From contig DAIQNR010000015.1 in the NCBI GenBank assembly GCA_036788295.1, positions 16,700-80,699 on the forward strand: DNA of 64,000 bases, given 5' to 3'. The translations under genes were made by a program, and so were the position numbers. The notes beneath the pieces are model-generated. The model worked only from the letters and a program-made list of their open reading frames with translations. It was not told the origin of the DNA and made no database searches. This DNA is from JAHQVK01 sp036788295 (GTDB lineage: Bacteria > Myxococcota > Kuafuiibacteriia > Kuafuiibacteriales > Kuafuiibacteriaceae). This document shows positions 24,829 to 33,496 of the stretch, in pieces (position 1 is the first letter of the stretch; the number at the start of each line of letters is the position of its first letter).

Positions 24829-25039
24829 GCGCCGGCAATCCCCTACGCGGGCCCTCCGCCGATTGGCAACCCTTCTCCTGGGGGCTCCTCGAATCCGGAC
24901 CCCCAAGATGTTGGGTAGGCAAGCTGCTCCGGGGCGAAGAGGGCGGCCAAGCGCCGAAGAAGAGCGCAGCGGCCGTGGGCCCCGCGCGCCGGTCGGCGCG
25001 GCCAGCCGGTCGCGGACTGGGGTCTGGCCGACGGCCGAA

Positions 25040-25079
25040 GCCGGAGCGCGAGAGGAGGAGCCGGAGCGCGAGAGGAGGA
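25040..25079. repeat. Two tandem copies of a 20-bp unit
   Basis: GCCGGAGCGCGAGAGGAGGA occurs twice in direct succession (25040-25059 and 25060-25079), immediately left of the 15-bp repeat array. It shares the CCGGAG core with that array, so the two repeats may have a common origin. Confidence 0.8.
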
Positions 25080-25081
25080 CA

Positions 25082-25307
25082 CCGGAGCCAGAAGGTCCGG
25101 AGCCAGAAGGTCCGGAGCCAGAAGGTCCGGAGCCAGANNNNNNNNNNNNNNNNNNNNNNNNNNNNNNNNNNNNNNNNNNNNNNNNNNNNNNNNNNNNNNN
25201 NNNNNNNNNNNNNNNNNNNNNNNNNNNNNNNNNNNNNCGGAGCCAGAAGGTCCGGAGCCAGAAGGTCCGGAGCCAGAAGGTCCGGAGCCAGAAGGTCCGG
25301 AGCCAGA
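25082..25307. repeat. 15-bp tandem repeat (minisatellite), interrupted by the assembly gap
   Basis: The unit CCGGAGCCAGAAGGT is repeated without variation on both sides of the N run: nearly four copies on the left (25082-25137) and nearly five on the right (25238-25307). Since both gap edges are pure repeat, the true copy number is unknown. On plus one frame would read Pro-Glu-Pro-Glu-Gly repeats that stop at TAG 25318-25320; on minus the frames read Ser-Gly-Ser-Gly-Pro or Phe-Trp-Leu-Arg-Thr. I treat it as non-coding, but a repeat-tailed small protein on plus cannot be excluded. Confidence 0.95.
25138..25237. other. Assembly gap (100 Ns)
   Basis: Exactly 100 N characters, the usual placeholder for a gap of unknown size. 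It falls inside the 15-bp tandem repeat, so the contigs were probably joined by scaffolding across a collapsed array. Confidence 0.99.
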
Positions 25308-25426
25308 GGACCGGCCGTAGCGAGAGGATGAGCCGGGTCAGAGACCGGGGCCCGATGGACGATGCGGCGGCCGGTGCGAACTCGAGCGATCCGGCGTTCT
25401 CAGGATGGATCCTGCGTTGGCGGGGC

Positions 25427-26260
25427 TCAGGCCCCGAACAGCTCACGGAAGCGGGGATGCGCCCTCAGCGGGTCGAACTTTCGATCCGCCTCCACCCACG
25501 CCCGGACGCGCTCGCCGTCCAGACCGAGGGCCCGGGCCAGCTCGTCGAGGGACTCCTCCGGTCGGCTCCACGCCGAGTACAGGGCGGCGAGGTGGTAGGC
25601 CACGAGCACCTCGTTCGGGTCGAGGCGGGCGGCCGATTGCAACGCCCGCTCCGCCTCGTCGTAAAAGCCCTGAAACACGAAGGCGATCCCGAGGTCGATC
25701 CACGCGTCGAGGTTCTCTTCCTCGGCCTTGGTCACCTCCCGAAGGTGGCGGATGGCCTCCGCGTACTCGCCGATGTCGATGAGCGACGCGGCGAGCTCCT
25801 GCTTGGCGCCGTGGTCGTCCGGGTCGAGCATCACCGCCGTTCGGAACGCGGCGATCGCCTTTTCGTGCTCGCCTTGGTCCACGAAGCACAGGCCGAGGTT
25901 CACGTGGGCGTCCGGGTACTCGTATTCGAGCTGGATGGCCTGCTGGTACTCGTCGATCGCCATGTCCTCGCCGTGCGCGGACAGAAAGCAGGCGAGGTTG
26001 TAGTGCGCGGCCGGGTTGTCGGGCTCGAGCCGCAGCGCCTCGAGGTAGGATTGGAGCGCGAGCAGGAATTTGCCCTGCTGCCCGTAGACCCGGGCCAGGT
26101 TGTCGTGGGCGTGGGCCGACTCCGGGTCGAGCTCGATCGCCCTTTGGAACGCCTTGACCGCCTCTTCGAGCCAGTTTCGATCGGCCGCCTCGATCCCGCG
26201 CGCGTTGTGGAGGTCCGACTCTTGCTGGCGGCGGATGCGGTCGCGGTCGTCGTCGGCCAT
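25427..26260 (-). CDS. Tetratricopeptide-repeat protein
   Basis: 277 residues from ATG 26260, no signal peptide. About six TPR units can be followed (for example AFQRAIELDPESAHAHDNLA, SYLEALRLEPDNPAAHYNLA and AFRTAVMLDPDDHGAKQELA), each with the W/L-G-Y-A-P spacing of the motif. A short C-terminal region ends ADRKFDPLRAHPRFRELFGA, the FxxLRxDPRFxxL-like cap common in bacterial TPR proteins. It is likely a cytosolic protein-interaction scaffold. Its partner is unknown. It is divergent from the lipoprotein at 26377. Confidence 0.92.
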   Translation of the reverse strand: MADDDRDRIRRQQESDLHNARGIEAADRNWLEEAVKAFQRAIELDPESAHAHDNLARVYGQQGKFLLALQSYLEALRLEPDNPAAHYNLACFLSAHGEDMAIDEYQQAIQLEYEYPDAHVNLGLCFVDQGEHEKAIAAFRTAVMLDPDDHGAKQELAASLIDIGEYAEAIRHLREVTKAEEENLDAWIDLGIAFVFQGFYDEAERALQSAARLDPNEVLVAYHLAALYSAWSRPEESLDELARALGLDGERVRAWVEADRKFDPLRAHPRFRELFGA

Positions 26261-26339
26261 GGCCCGGTCTCCGGCAGCGGGGGCCGGCATCCGACCCCGA
26301 AACCGCCGCTTACGCAGGGGGGGGACCGGGGTCAACGTG

Positions 26340-26368
26340 TTTACTCCCCTCGCCGGCGGGGCTACGTT
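26340..26368 (+). promoter_or_regulatory. Promoter of a probably leaderless transcript (lipoprotein at 26377)
   Basis: TTTACT (26340-26345), a 17-bp spacer, and TACGTT (26363-26368) give a sigma-70-like promoter. The -10 box ends only 8 nt before ATG 26377, so transcription should begin at or next to the start codon. This is the clearest example of a pattern seen at several genes here. Confidence 0.5.
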
Positions 26369-26376
26369 CCGCCGCC

Positions 26377-27120
26377 ATGCATCGCTGCCCGTGGCCCCTG
26401 GCCCTTCTCGTCGCGTGCGCCGCCTGCGGCGAGACCGAAATCCCGGACGAGCCGGTCCCCACCGCCGACGAGGCCCGCGCCTTCTTCGGCCTCACCGACG
26501 GCTCGTGCGCCCGCTATCGGTTCAGCATCGGCGGGATCCCATCGTTCGCGACGGTCGAGATCACCGGGCCGAACGAGATCTCCATCGCCGGTCGGTCGGT
26601 CTACAGCCGCGTGTTCCGTTTCGCCACCGGAGGGCTGCCCACGGAGTGGTTCGTGGAAGCGAGGGACGGGGGCGAGCTTCGGCTGCTTCGGCTCGACGAC
26701 GACGCCGGCGGTCGGCGGAGCCGTCGCTACCCGAACGACGAAGCCCCGCTGCTCCTGAGCCTCGAGTACGGGGCGGACGGCGCGCCCACCGTGGCCGTCG
26801 GCGCTCGGTTCGAGGTGACGACGACGCCCGAGACCACCCGCGGCGACCCCGCCCCCGAGCGGCACCGGGTCATCGTTCAGCGTTCCGTAGACCTGCCCAT
26901 TCCGGGAGGGGAGACCGCGGCCGGGCTCGAGCTGCTGTACGAAGTGACCGTGGGAGACGAGAGCGCGAGCCAGACCCTGTTCGGGCTCGTCCCCGGTCGA
27001 GGGGTGGCCCGGATCCAGGCTCCGGATGGCCGCACCTACCAAGCCTGCGACTGGCGGACGTGCTCGGCCGACGGGGTGTGCGAAGGCGCCGCCTCTTGCG
27101 GCGAGCTGAGCTGCAATTGA
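26377..27120 (+). CDS. Lipoprotein of unknown function
   Basis: 247 residues. MHRCPWPLALLVACAACGE carries overlapping lipobox candidates (LVAC, CAAC). The mature part is mainly beta-stranded: CARYRFSIGGIPSFATVEI, YSRVFRFATGGLPTEWFVE and HRVIVQRSVDLPIPGGE. A conserved-looking Cys pair motif lies near the end (CDWRTCSADGVCEGAASCGELSC). No named family is recognised. It is followed 16 bp later by another lipoprotein gene, so both are likely co-transcribed and surface-located. Confidence 0.75.
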   Translation: MHRCPWPLALLVACAACGETEIPDEPVPTADEARAFFGLTDGSCARYRFSIGGIPSFATVEITGPNEISIAGRSVYSRVFRFATGGLPTEWFVEARDGGELRLLRLDDDAGGRRSRRYPNDEAPLLLSLEYGADGAPTVAVGARFEVTTTPETTRGDPAPERHRVIVQRSVDLPIPGGETAAGLELLYEVTVGDESASQTLFGLVPGRGVARIQAPDGRTYQACDWRTCSADGVCEGAASCGELSCN

Positions 27121-27136
27121 ACCTTCGAGATCGACC

Positions 27137-27946
27137 ATGAACCGACGTACCGCGCCGCTTCTCCTCCTCGCCCTTGCTTGCAAGAGCGGGCCGCCCGGTC
27201 CCCCGACTCCCATCGAGGCCCGGGTGACCCGAATTTTTCCCCGCACCACGTCGATGCAGGCATCGACGCTCGACGTGAAGGTCTCGGTCGAGAATCCCCG
27301 CGCGACCCCGGTCGGGCTCGCGTCGGTGCGGTACGCGCTCGAAACCGGTGACGTCGCCGGGACGATCGAAGGCTCGCTCGACCTCGAGGGCCAGCTCTTG
27401 GCCGAGCAGCGGGCGGAGGTCGGGTTCGTGGTCGATATCCCGCTCCCGACCGATACCGAGCGACTGACGGCGCTCATCGGGGCCGAGATGGTCCCCGCCG
27501 ACCTCTCCGGTGAGATCCGCTTCGACGACGGCAGCGCCGCCCGCTTCGAGCGCAAGGCCAGCCTCGCCACCCCGCGGCTCCCTCGGTTCGAGGTGCTCGA
27601 CGCCCAGGCCGCGCAGTACGACCGGGAGCGGCTGGATCTGACCATGTTCCTCCGCCTCACCAACGAGAACGCGTTCACCGTGGTGGTGCGAGCGGTGGAC
27701 TACACGCTCGAGGTGGCTGGGCAGCAGATGAGGGCGGAGCAGGTGGGCGTCGGGGCGCGCATCACCGCCGGGTCCGCGGAGGAGTACGAGATTTCGCTGA
27801 GGCTGGAAGCGGGCTCGTCCAAGCAGCTCCCGGAGGTGCTGGCGTCGGGCATCGTGCCGTACCGCATCTTCGGGGAGGTCAAGCTCCCCCAGATCTCCGT
27901 GCCGTTCGAGCACACCTCCCAAGTGGACCTCGGGGCGGTGGATTGA
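27137..27946 (+). CDS. LEA type 2 (WHy-domain) family lipoprotein
   Basis: 269 residues. MNRRTAPLLLLALACKSG has the lipobox LALAC. Two similar beta-sandwich units follow: one around 38-130 (LDVKVSVENPRATPVGLASV, then RYALETG) and one around 150-265 (LDLTMFLRLTNENAFTVVV, then DYTLEVAGQQM). Each has the pattern N-P-x-x-x-x-V-x-x-x-x-Y-x-L of LEA14/WHy domains. Such proteins bind hydrophobic surfaces in the periplasm or envelope and are linked to desiccation tolerance in other organisms; the role here is inferred from fold only. Confidence 0.8.
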   Translation: MNRRTAPLLLLALACKSGPPGPPTPIEARVTRIFPRTTSMQASTLDVKVSVENPRATPVGLASVRYALETGDVAGTIEGSLDLEGQLLAEQRAEVGFVVDIPLPTDTERLTALIGAEMVPADLSGEIRFDDGSAARFERKASLATPRLPRFEVLDAQAAQYDRERLDLTMFLRLTNENAFTVVVRAVDYTLEVAGQQMRAEQVGVGARITAGSAEEYEISLRLEAGSSKQLPEVLASGIVPYRIFGEVKLPQISVPFEHTSQVDLGAVD

Positions 27947-27954
27947 GCGACCGG

Positions 27955-28149
27955 TCAGTCGTCCTTGCCGCTCGATTCGAGCACGTCGTTGACGGACGGG
28001 AACCGCGTGATCTCGGTCCGGGCGATGCGCCACGCCTGTTGCACGATCCACGACAGCGACCGGTCCTGCCGGTTGGCCTCGTCCTGGATCTCCTTCAGCA
28101 TCTCCTCGGGAAAATACAACGATTGCTTTCGTTTGTCCGTGTTCGCCAT
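27955..28149 (-). CDS. Small ribbon-helix-helix-type protein (TIGR04563-like)
   Basis: 64 residues. KQSLYFPEEMLKEIQDEANRQ and RSLSWIVQQAWRIAR give the strand-helix-helix pattern of a MetJ/Arc-type DNA-binding dimer. The family TIGR04563 is, to my knowledge, largely confined to myxobacteria. It probably acts as a small regulator. It lies 40 bp from, and divergent to, the ASH-domain lipoprotein at 28190, and could control that gene or its own expression. No toxin partner is adjacent. Confidence 0.8.
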   Translation of the reverse strand: MANTDKRKQSLYFPEEMLKEIQDEANRQDRSLSWIVQQAWRIARTEITRFPSVNDVLESSGKDD

Positions 28150-28189
28150 GTCGAGCCCGATGTTCGCTTCGCCCGCAACCCGAGGTGCG

Positions 28190-29773
28190 ATGCGAGCGCA
28201 TGATGGGGCGGTCCAGAGGGGCTGTCAAGAAGGGTGGGAAGAGCGCCCACGATGGCGCTCAGCGGGGCCCGGTTTCGGGCTCGCGGTCCGAGCTGGGCTC
28301 TGGGCCGGGCTGCTCGCCGGCTGCGACGACGCGGCATTGACCCCGGTGGCGGTGGCGCTCGACGCCGAACCCGCGGTCCTCGATTTTGGCTCCGTGGCGC
28401 CGGCCGAGGAGGCGGTGCGCTCGGTGCGGCTCCGCAACGTGGGGACGGTGGGGGCCTGGGTCACCGCCTCGATCGAGCCGGGGCCGTTTGCGCCCGCGGG
28501 CGAGCCGGTGGACCTCGGCCCGGGGGTCTCGGTGGACTGGCCCGTCCGCTACCGGCCTTCCCGTCCCGGCGCGGAGGACCAGGGGGCGCTGTGGTTCGAG
28601 GCGGACGACGGCCACCGCCTCGAGGTGCCGGTCTTCGGGTCCGGCGGTGAGGGCGCGTTGGAGGTGAGACCGCAGCGGGTGGACTTCGGGGTGGTGTCGG
28701 AGGGGAGCCGCGCGCGGCGGGAGGTCGAGGTCCGAAACCTGCGTGGTCGGTCGGTCTCGCTGTCCGACCTGGTTTTCACCTCGACCTCGGTAGACCTCAT
28801 GTTCGCGGCGCCAATCGATCCGATCGTCGTCCCCTCCGGCCAATCTCTCCTCCTCCCGTTTTCGTACGCGCCCGAAGACCTCGGGCCGGACCGAGGCCTG
28901 CTGTCCGTCCGGACCGACGATGCGGACCGGCCCCGAATCGAGATCGAGGTCGTCGGCCGAGCCAATCTGCGTCCTCGGGCTCAACTCGTCGGTTGCCGGG
29001 CCCAGCCTGGGCGAACCGGGTGCGAAGACGGCGGCCCCGAGGTGGGCGCGGGTCCGGGCCAGGTGGTCGCGCTCGACGCCCGAGGCAGCTTCGATCCGGA
29101 GGGCGCTCCGCTCGCCTTCTCGTGGTCGGTCCTCGAGCGGCCGGAAGGGAGCCGCGCCGAAGTCGCCCCCGAGCCGGGGGCAGCGGACCAGGCCGAGCTG
29201 GTGGTGGACCGGACCGGCCGCTTCCGGGTCCAGCTCGTCGCTCGCGACGAAAGAGGGCTCGAGAGCGAGCCGGCCGAGCTGCTCATCGTGCCTCGAGACA
29301 TCGAGCTGGTCCTCACTTGGGACCTCGGCACCGACGTGGATCTGCACTTCGTGCGTCCGGGCGGCGAGGTGGGCGACTACGGCAGCGGCGCGCCCGGCCG
29401 CAGCCTCGGCAGCGACTGCTCCCCGTTCAACCGGGCCCCGAATTGGGGCGACCTCGGGACCGACCTCGACGATCCTCGGCTCGACCGGGACGCGGTGACC
29501 CAGCCCGGCCCGGAGGTCGCGACCCTCGACCGGCCCGAGCCCGGGGCCTACCTGGTCTACGCCCACTACTGCGACAGCCGAGACGTGCGGCTCCCCACTG
29601 CGGTCCGGCTCTCGCTGCGCTCGCGGGGGCTTCTGGTCGCCGAGCTGGGCCCGACCGAGCTTCGCCCGGGGGAGCTGTGGGCCGCGGCCGAGCTGAGGTG
29701 GACCGGCGCGAGCTTCGAGGTGACGCCGATGTCCACCCCGGTAGCGTTTCGCCCCGAGGTGTGTAGGCGATAG
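28190..29773 (+). CDS. ASH/choice-of-anchor-D-like surface lipoprotein with VDLHxxRPGG domain
   Basis: About 527 residues; ATG 28190 gives a long basic n-region before GLAVRAGLWAGLLAGC, where Cys is the likely lipid site, so the start is uncertain. Immunoglobulin-like ASH repeats follow (VLDFGSVAPAEEAVRSVRLRN and VDFGVVSEGSRARREVEVRN, each G-x-V-x-x-x-x-x-x-x-x-x-x-x-N). Then comes a PKD-like domain (VVALDARGSFDPEGAPLAFS) and a C-terminal domain with LTWDLGTDVDLHFVRPGG and CSPFNRAPNWGD. The same terminal domain is in the paralogue at 50737-52758. It is likely exposed on the cell surface; the ligand is unknown. Confidence 0.85.
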   Translation: MRAHDGAVQRGCQEGWEERPRWRSAGPGFGLAVRAGLWAGLLAGCDDAALTPVAVALDAEPAVLDFGSVAPAEEAVRSVRLRNVGTVGAWVTASIEPGPFAPAGEPVDLGPGVSVDWPVRYRPSRPGAEDQGALWFEADDGHRLEVPVFGSGGEGALEVRPQRVDFGVVSEGSRARREVEVRNLRGRSVSLSDLVFTSTSVDLMFAAPIDPIVVPSGQSLLLPFSYAPEDLGPDRGLLSVRTDDADRPRIEIEVVGRANLRPRAQLVGCRAQPGRTGCEDGGPEVGAGPGQVVALDARGSFDPEGAPLAFSWSVLERPEGSRAEVAPEPGAADQAELVVDRTGRFRVQLVARDERGLESEPAELLIVPRDIELVLTWDLGTDVDLHFVRPGGEVGDYGSGAPGRSLGSDCSPFNRAPNWGDLGTDLDDPRLDRDAVTQPGPEVATLDRPEPGAYLVYAHYCDSRDVRLPTAVRLSLRSRGLLVAELGPTELRPGELWAAAELRWTGASFEVTPMSTPVAFRPEVCRR

Positions 29774-29778
29774 CGGGA

Positions 29779-30792
29779 ATGAGCCGCGACGAGCTGGAAG
29801 ACGCACGCGAAGCGCGCAGGGACGCGCCGCCAACCGTTCCCCATCCCGAACCCGAGCTCCGCGGGGAGCCGGGAGAATTCGGGCCCGACCGCCTCGCCTA
29901 CCTCCGCTTTGCCCCCGATGGGCCGCCCCGCGGGATCGTGCACGTCGTGCACGGTCTGGCCGAGCACGGCGCGAGGTACGCCCGTTTCGCCCGGGCGCTG
30001 GTCGCCGAAGGCTGGGTCGCGTATGTCCCCGACCACCGGGGCCACGGTCGCACCGCCCGCTCGCCGGAGGATGTTGGGTTTTTTGCTCCCGAGCGCGGGT
30101 GGGATCGCGTAGTCGAGGACCTCGCCGCGTTCATCGAATTCGAGCGAAGTTCGCACCCGGGCCTGCCGCTGGCCGTCGTGGGCCACAGCATGGGTTCGCT
30201 CTTGGTCCAGGACTACCTCGGACGGTACGCCGGAATGGGTCTTGCCGCCGCGGTGCTGACCGGGACCTCGGGCCCGCCGCCGCCGATCGCGACCTTGGGG
30301 CGGCTGGTGGCGAGGGTGGAGCGGCTGCGCCAGGGGGCGCGCGGCCGAAGCAAACTCATCGATCGGCTCGCTTTCGGAGAGTACAACCGGGGGTTTGCGC
30401 CCACCCGAACCCCATTCGACTGGCTTTCGCGGGACCCAGCCGAGGTCGACGCCTACATCACGGACGACCGGTGCGGGTTCCTTTGCACCAACCAGCTGTG
30501 GGTGGACCTGCTCGACAATCTCCCCGGGCTGGCGAAGTCGGATCGGCTCGGCCGGTTTCGCCGGGAGCTCCCGCTGCTGCTCGCGTCCGGCGCCGAAGAC
30601 CCGGTCGGTCTGAAGGGCAAAGGCGTCCGCGCTCTGGCCGATCGCTATGAGGCCGCGGGGCTCGACGTGACCGTGAAGCTCTATCCGGGGGCCAGGCACG
30701 AGATCTTGAACGAGACGAACAAAAAAGAGGTCACCGAGGACATCCTCGGCTTCCTCCGGCCCCCTCTCGACCGTGAGCCGGGGGCGAGCTGA
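29779..30792 (+). CDS. Alpha/beta hydrolase, lysophospholipase/monoacylglycerol lipase type
   Basis: 337 residues, no signal peptide. The Hydrolase_4 pattern is clear: VHGLAEHGARYARFARAL (about 58-75), VPDHRGHGRT (83-92), and the nucleophile Ser137 in GHSMGS. Asp274 (GAEDPVG) and His307 (GARHEI) complete the triad. Such enzymes release fatty acids from monoacylglycerols or lysophospholipids. An N-terminal extension of about 35 charged residues precedes the fold. It starts 5 bp after the ASH lipoprotein and is co-directional. Confidence 0.92.
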   Translation: MSRDELEDAREARRDAPPTVPHPEPELRGEPGEFGPDRLAYLRFAPDGPPRGIVHVVHGLAEHGARYARFARALVAEGWVAYVPDHRGHGRTARSPEDVGFFAPERGWDRVVEDLAAFIEFERSSHPGLPLAVVGHSMGSLLVQDYLGRYAGMGLAAAVLTGTSGPPPPIATLGRLVARVERLRQGARGRSKLIDRLAFGEYNRGFAPTRTPFDWLSRDPAEVDAYITDDRCGFLCTNQLWVDLLDNLPGLAKSDRLGRFRRELPLLLASGAEDPVGLKGKGVRALADRYEAAGLDVTVKLYPGARHEILNETNKKEVTEDILGFLRPPLDREPGAS

Positions 30793-30916
30793 GCCGGGGG
30801 CCAATGGCTTGGCGAGGCGAGCCGGGCGCCGCCGGCGGAGTGAAAAAGCGCGCTGGTTGGGTTCTTCCGAGCCACCCTGGGCTTCCCGCCCAATCGGTGA
30901 AGACCGCGAGGGCCTC

Positions 30917-31966
30917 TCACATGGCGGGACGCATCTCCGGGGCCTCGTCGGCCTCGCGAATGGACACCATGCGGCTCGTGTCCGGGTCCCAGAGGTCGAG
31001 GTCGAAGCATCGCCAGACGTCGGTGAGCGACAGCGACGTCGTGCCCGGGTTCTGCAGCTCGGGGAGCGCGTTCATGGTCTCCTCGAGCCGGTAGAAGGGG
31101 ATGGAAGAGTTGAGGTGGTGGACGTGGTGAAATCCAATGTCACCGGTGAACCATCGCATCACCGGCCCGCCGGTCATCATGCTCGACGCGTGCAGCGCGG
31201 CGTCGGTGTACGACCAATCCCGCCGGTCGCGCATCACCGCGTCTGGGAAGTTGTGCTGGGCGTAGAACAGGTAGCTGCCCGCTGCGCATGAGAACATCTG
31301 CGGCAGCAGGAAGATGAGAAAGGCGGTCTCGAGACCAGCGATTCGGACGATGAGCGCCAAAGTCCCGAAGTGAACGAAGAGCGAGAGCGCCGCCGAGTGG
31401 TTTCGGCGGGGGTTCTTGAGCAGCGGCCGAATCACCATCCCGAGAAGGAACACGGTGAAGTATCCGAACATCATGTTCGTGGGCCCCCGGACCATCCGGT
31501 ACAAGAACCGCTGCCATGGGGTGGCCCGACGCCACATCCGCACGGTCATCACCGGGAAGGAGCCGATCGACGCCCCGATGATCTTCGCGGTGTGGGCGTG
31601 GTGGTAGTTGTGCGAGTCCTTCCAGATCCGGTCGGGGACCAGGATGAGGAGACCGTAGAACTTCATCACCGCCTTGCCGATGCGGGACTTGCGGAAGATC
31701 GCCCCGTGCATGGCGTCGTGGTAGAAGATGAAGAGCCGGATCTGGGTCAGCCCGAGCACCACCGACGCGACGTAGCGAAGGCTGCCGGCGGCGGGCATGG
31801 CCGCGACCCAAATGCAAACCGCCGCCACGGCCACGGTCGTGGCGAACAGCCGCCAGGTCGTCGCCGGGTCCTCGGCGCTGTACGGCTTGCTGGCCCGGAT
31901 CAGCTCCGGCCCGCTGCGCTGGGCCGGACCCTCGGGCTGGACGCCGGGTTCCTTCGCTTCGCTCAT
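30917..31966 (-). CDS. Membrane fatty acid desaturase
   Basis: 349 residues from ATG 31966. The three His boxes of the di-iron desaturase/hydroxylase superfamily are present: HDAMH (83-87), HNYHHAH (119-125) and HHVHH (280-284), plus QHN (237-239). Four membrane helices flank them. It would insert a double bond, or hydroxylate, an acyl chain or lipid using O2 and an electron donor. No fused cytochrome b5 or ferredoxin is seen. It is the last of three co-directional genes with the FAD oxidoreductase and the DUF3556 protein, so a shared lipid substrate is plausible. Confidence 0.92.
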   Translation of the reverse strand: MSEAKEPGVQPEGPAQRSGPELIRASKPYSAEDPATTWRLFATTVAVAAVCIWVAAMPAAGSLRYVASVVLGLTQIRLFIFYHDAMHGAIFRKSRIGKAVMKFYGLLILVPDRIWKDSHNYHHAHTAKIIGASIGSFPVMTVRMWRRATPWQRFLYRMVRGPTNMMFGYFTVFLLGMVIRPLLKNPRRNHSAALSLFVHFGTLALIVRIAGLETAFLIFLLPQMFSCAAGSYLFYAQHNFPDAVMRDRRDWSYTDAALHASSMMTGGPVMRWFTGDIGFHHVHHLNSSIPFYRLEETMNALPELQNPGTTSLSLTDVWRCFDLDLWDPDTSRMVSIREADEAPEMRPAM

Positions 31967-32041
31967 GCGCGCCCTACCTGACACCATTTTTGCGCCAAGG
32001 GAAGCGATGTGCGCGCGCTCTCGACGCGGCGCGCCGAGAAC

Positions 32042-33484
32042 TCAACCCGTCCGACCGGTCGGTCGTCGCCGAATCCCCAGCCGGCGGAGCGCGGAGCGGG
32101 CGGCGAAGTAGCCAGCCATGCCGTGAACTCCGCCTCCGGGAGGGGTGGAGGCCGAGCAGAGAAAGTAGCGCGGGTTCGGGGTGCGGTAGGGGTCGAGCTG
32201 GACCACCGGTCGAAAGAAGAGCTGACGGAGGTCGCTGACGCCGCCGGTGATCGCGCCCCCGACCCAGTTCGGGTTGTCGCGCTCGAAGTCGAGGGCGGTC
32301 ATGTGCCGGCGGGCGAGGATCCGGTCCTTGAAGCCGGGGGCGAAGCTTTCGATTCGCCGCTCGAGCAGCTCATGGTGGTCGCGGTCGTCCCCGGCCGGGA
32401 CGTGCAGGTAGGCGTAGCCGGTGTGCTGGCCCTTCGGGGCCCGGGTGGGGTCGTGCTCGCTCTGCTGCACGAGCAGCACGAACGGGCGCTCGGAGACCTC
32501 CCCCCGCCCCATGGCGGCCTCGCTCGCCGCGACCTCCTCGAGCGGACCGCCGAGGTGAACGGTGGAGGCGGTGCGGATCTGCGGGTCCCGCCACGGGATC
32601 GGTCCGTCGAGCGCGAAGTCCATCTTGAACACCCCTGGGCCGTACCGGTAGCGACCGAGCCGCCTCCGAAACCGAGCCGGCAGCCCGTCGCCGGCGATGG
32701 AGCAGAGCTGCCGGGGGTCGGTGTCGAACAGCACCACCCGGCTCTCGGGCAGGTCCTGGACGCTCGAAACCGGGTGCTCGGTGTGGATCTCGCCCCCGAG
32801 CGACAGGAGCAGGCCTTTTAGGGCCCGGGCGATGGACGCGGAGCCCCCCTCCGCGACCGGCCACGCCACCACCTGGCCGGTCAGGGCGAACATCAGGCCC
32901 ATCGCTGCGGTGAGCGGGGTCTCGAGGGGGAGGATCGCGTGGGCGGCGCAGCCGGCGAACAGGGCCCGAGCCCTCGGTCCGGAGAATCGGCTCTCGGCGA
33001 GCCCGCGGGCCGAGCGGATCGCGAGCCAACCGAAGCGGGCGAGCAAGAGCGGGCGCCGGGGCACGCGGAGGGGGCCGAGCGCGTCGCTCAGCAGCCCGTG
33101 GGGGTCCTCGAGCAGCGGGGCGAACATCCGCTTCCACGCCCGCTCGTCGGGGCCGAGCCCGGCCGCGGTCGCGTCGAGCGAAGGCAGGAGCATCACCGCC
33201 TCTTCGCCCTCGAGCGGGTGCGCGACCGATGCGGCGGGGTACCGCCAGCGCAGCCCGTGTCGTTCGAGCGGGAGCGTCCGTAGGTAGGGGGACAGCACGC
33301 CCATCGGGTGGGCGGCGGAGCCGAGGTCGTGCAGAAAACCGGGCAGGGTCACGGCGGCGGTCCGGGTCCCGCCTCCGATCTCCGCCTTGGCTTCGAGGAC
33401 CCGGACCGACAGCCCGTGGCGGGCGAGCTCCACCGCGGCAGCGAGGCCGTTTGGCCCTGATCCAACCACGACCGCGTCGAGCAC
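32042..33484 (-). CDS. FAD-dependent oxidoreductase, CrtI/PYROXD2-like
   Basis: 480 residues from GTG 33484. The N-terminal dinucleotide-binding motif AVVVGSGPNGLAAAVELARHG (shown partly: GSGPNGLAAA, 8-17) is followed by VLEAKAEIGGGTRTA. The C-terminus has FLCSASTPPGGGVHGMAGY, the second FAD-contact motif of phytoene-desaturase-like enzymes. Members of this group desaturate or isomerise carotenoids and other hydrophobic substrates, but close homologues without carotenoid neighbours are of unknown function. No crtB or crtE is nearby. It is 12 bp downstream of the DUF3556 gene. Confidence 0.9.
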   Translation of the reverse strand: MLDAVVVGSGPNGLAAAVELARHGLSVRVLEAKAEIGGGTRTAAVTLPGFLHDLGSAAHPMGVLSPYLRTLPLERHGLRWRYPAASVAHPLEGEEAVMLLPSLDATAAGLGPDERAWKRMFAPLLEDPHGLLSDALGPLRVPRRPLLLARFGWLAIRSARGLAESRFSGPRARALFAGCAAHAILPLETPLTAAMGLMFALTGQVVAWPVAEGGSASIARALKGLLLSLGGEIHTEHPVSSVQDLPESRVVLFDTDPRQLCSIAGDGLPARFRRRLGRYRYGPGVFKMDFALDGPIPWRDPQIRTASTVHLGGPLEEVAASEAAMGRGEVSERPFVLLVQQSEHDPTRAPKGQHTGYAYLHVPAGDDRDHHELLERRIESFAPGFKDRILARRHMTALDFERDNPNWVGGAITGGVSDLRQLFFRPVVQLDPYRTPNPRYFLCSASTPPGGGVHGMAGYFAARSALRRLGIRRRPTGRTG

Positions 33485-33496
33485 GCCCAGAGGCTC

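Larger units (their letters stand above)
24829..25426. other. 598-bp intergenic region with minisatellite and assembly gap
   Basis: Between the start of smc and the end of the TPR gene lies a GC-rich stretch with a 20-bp direct repeat, a 15-bp tandem repeat and 100 Ns. Long open frames cross it in several phases because the 15-bp period preserves frame, but none has a convincing start or composition. The smc promoter must lie in its left part (about 24829-25030). Confidence 0.6.

Noticed and set aside
25082..25307. CRISPR array
   Set aside because: The repeats are 15 bp with no spacers between them and no cas genes nearby; it is a minisatellite.
24907..25320. Possible PEPEG-repeat small protein across the minisatellite
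   Set aside because: The upstream part of the frame is Arg/Gly/Pro-rich like a non-coding frame, no ribosome site is visible, and the gap length is unknown. Kept only as a note under the repeat.
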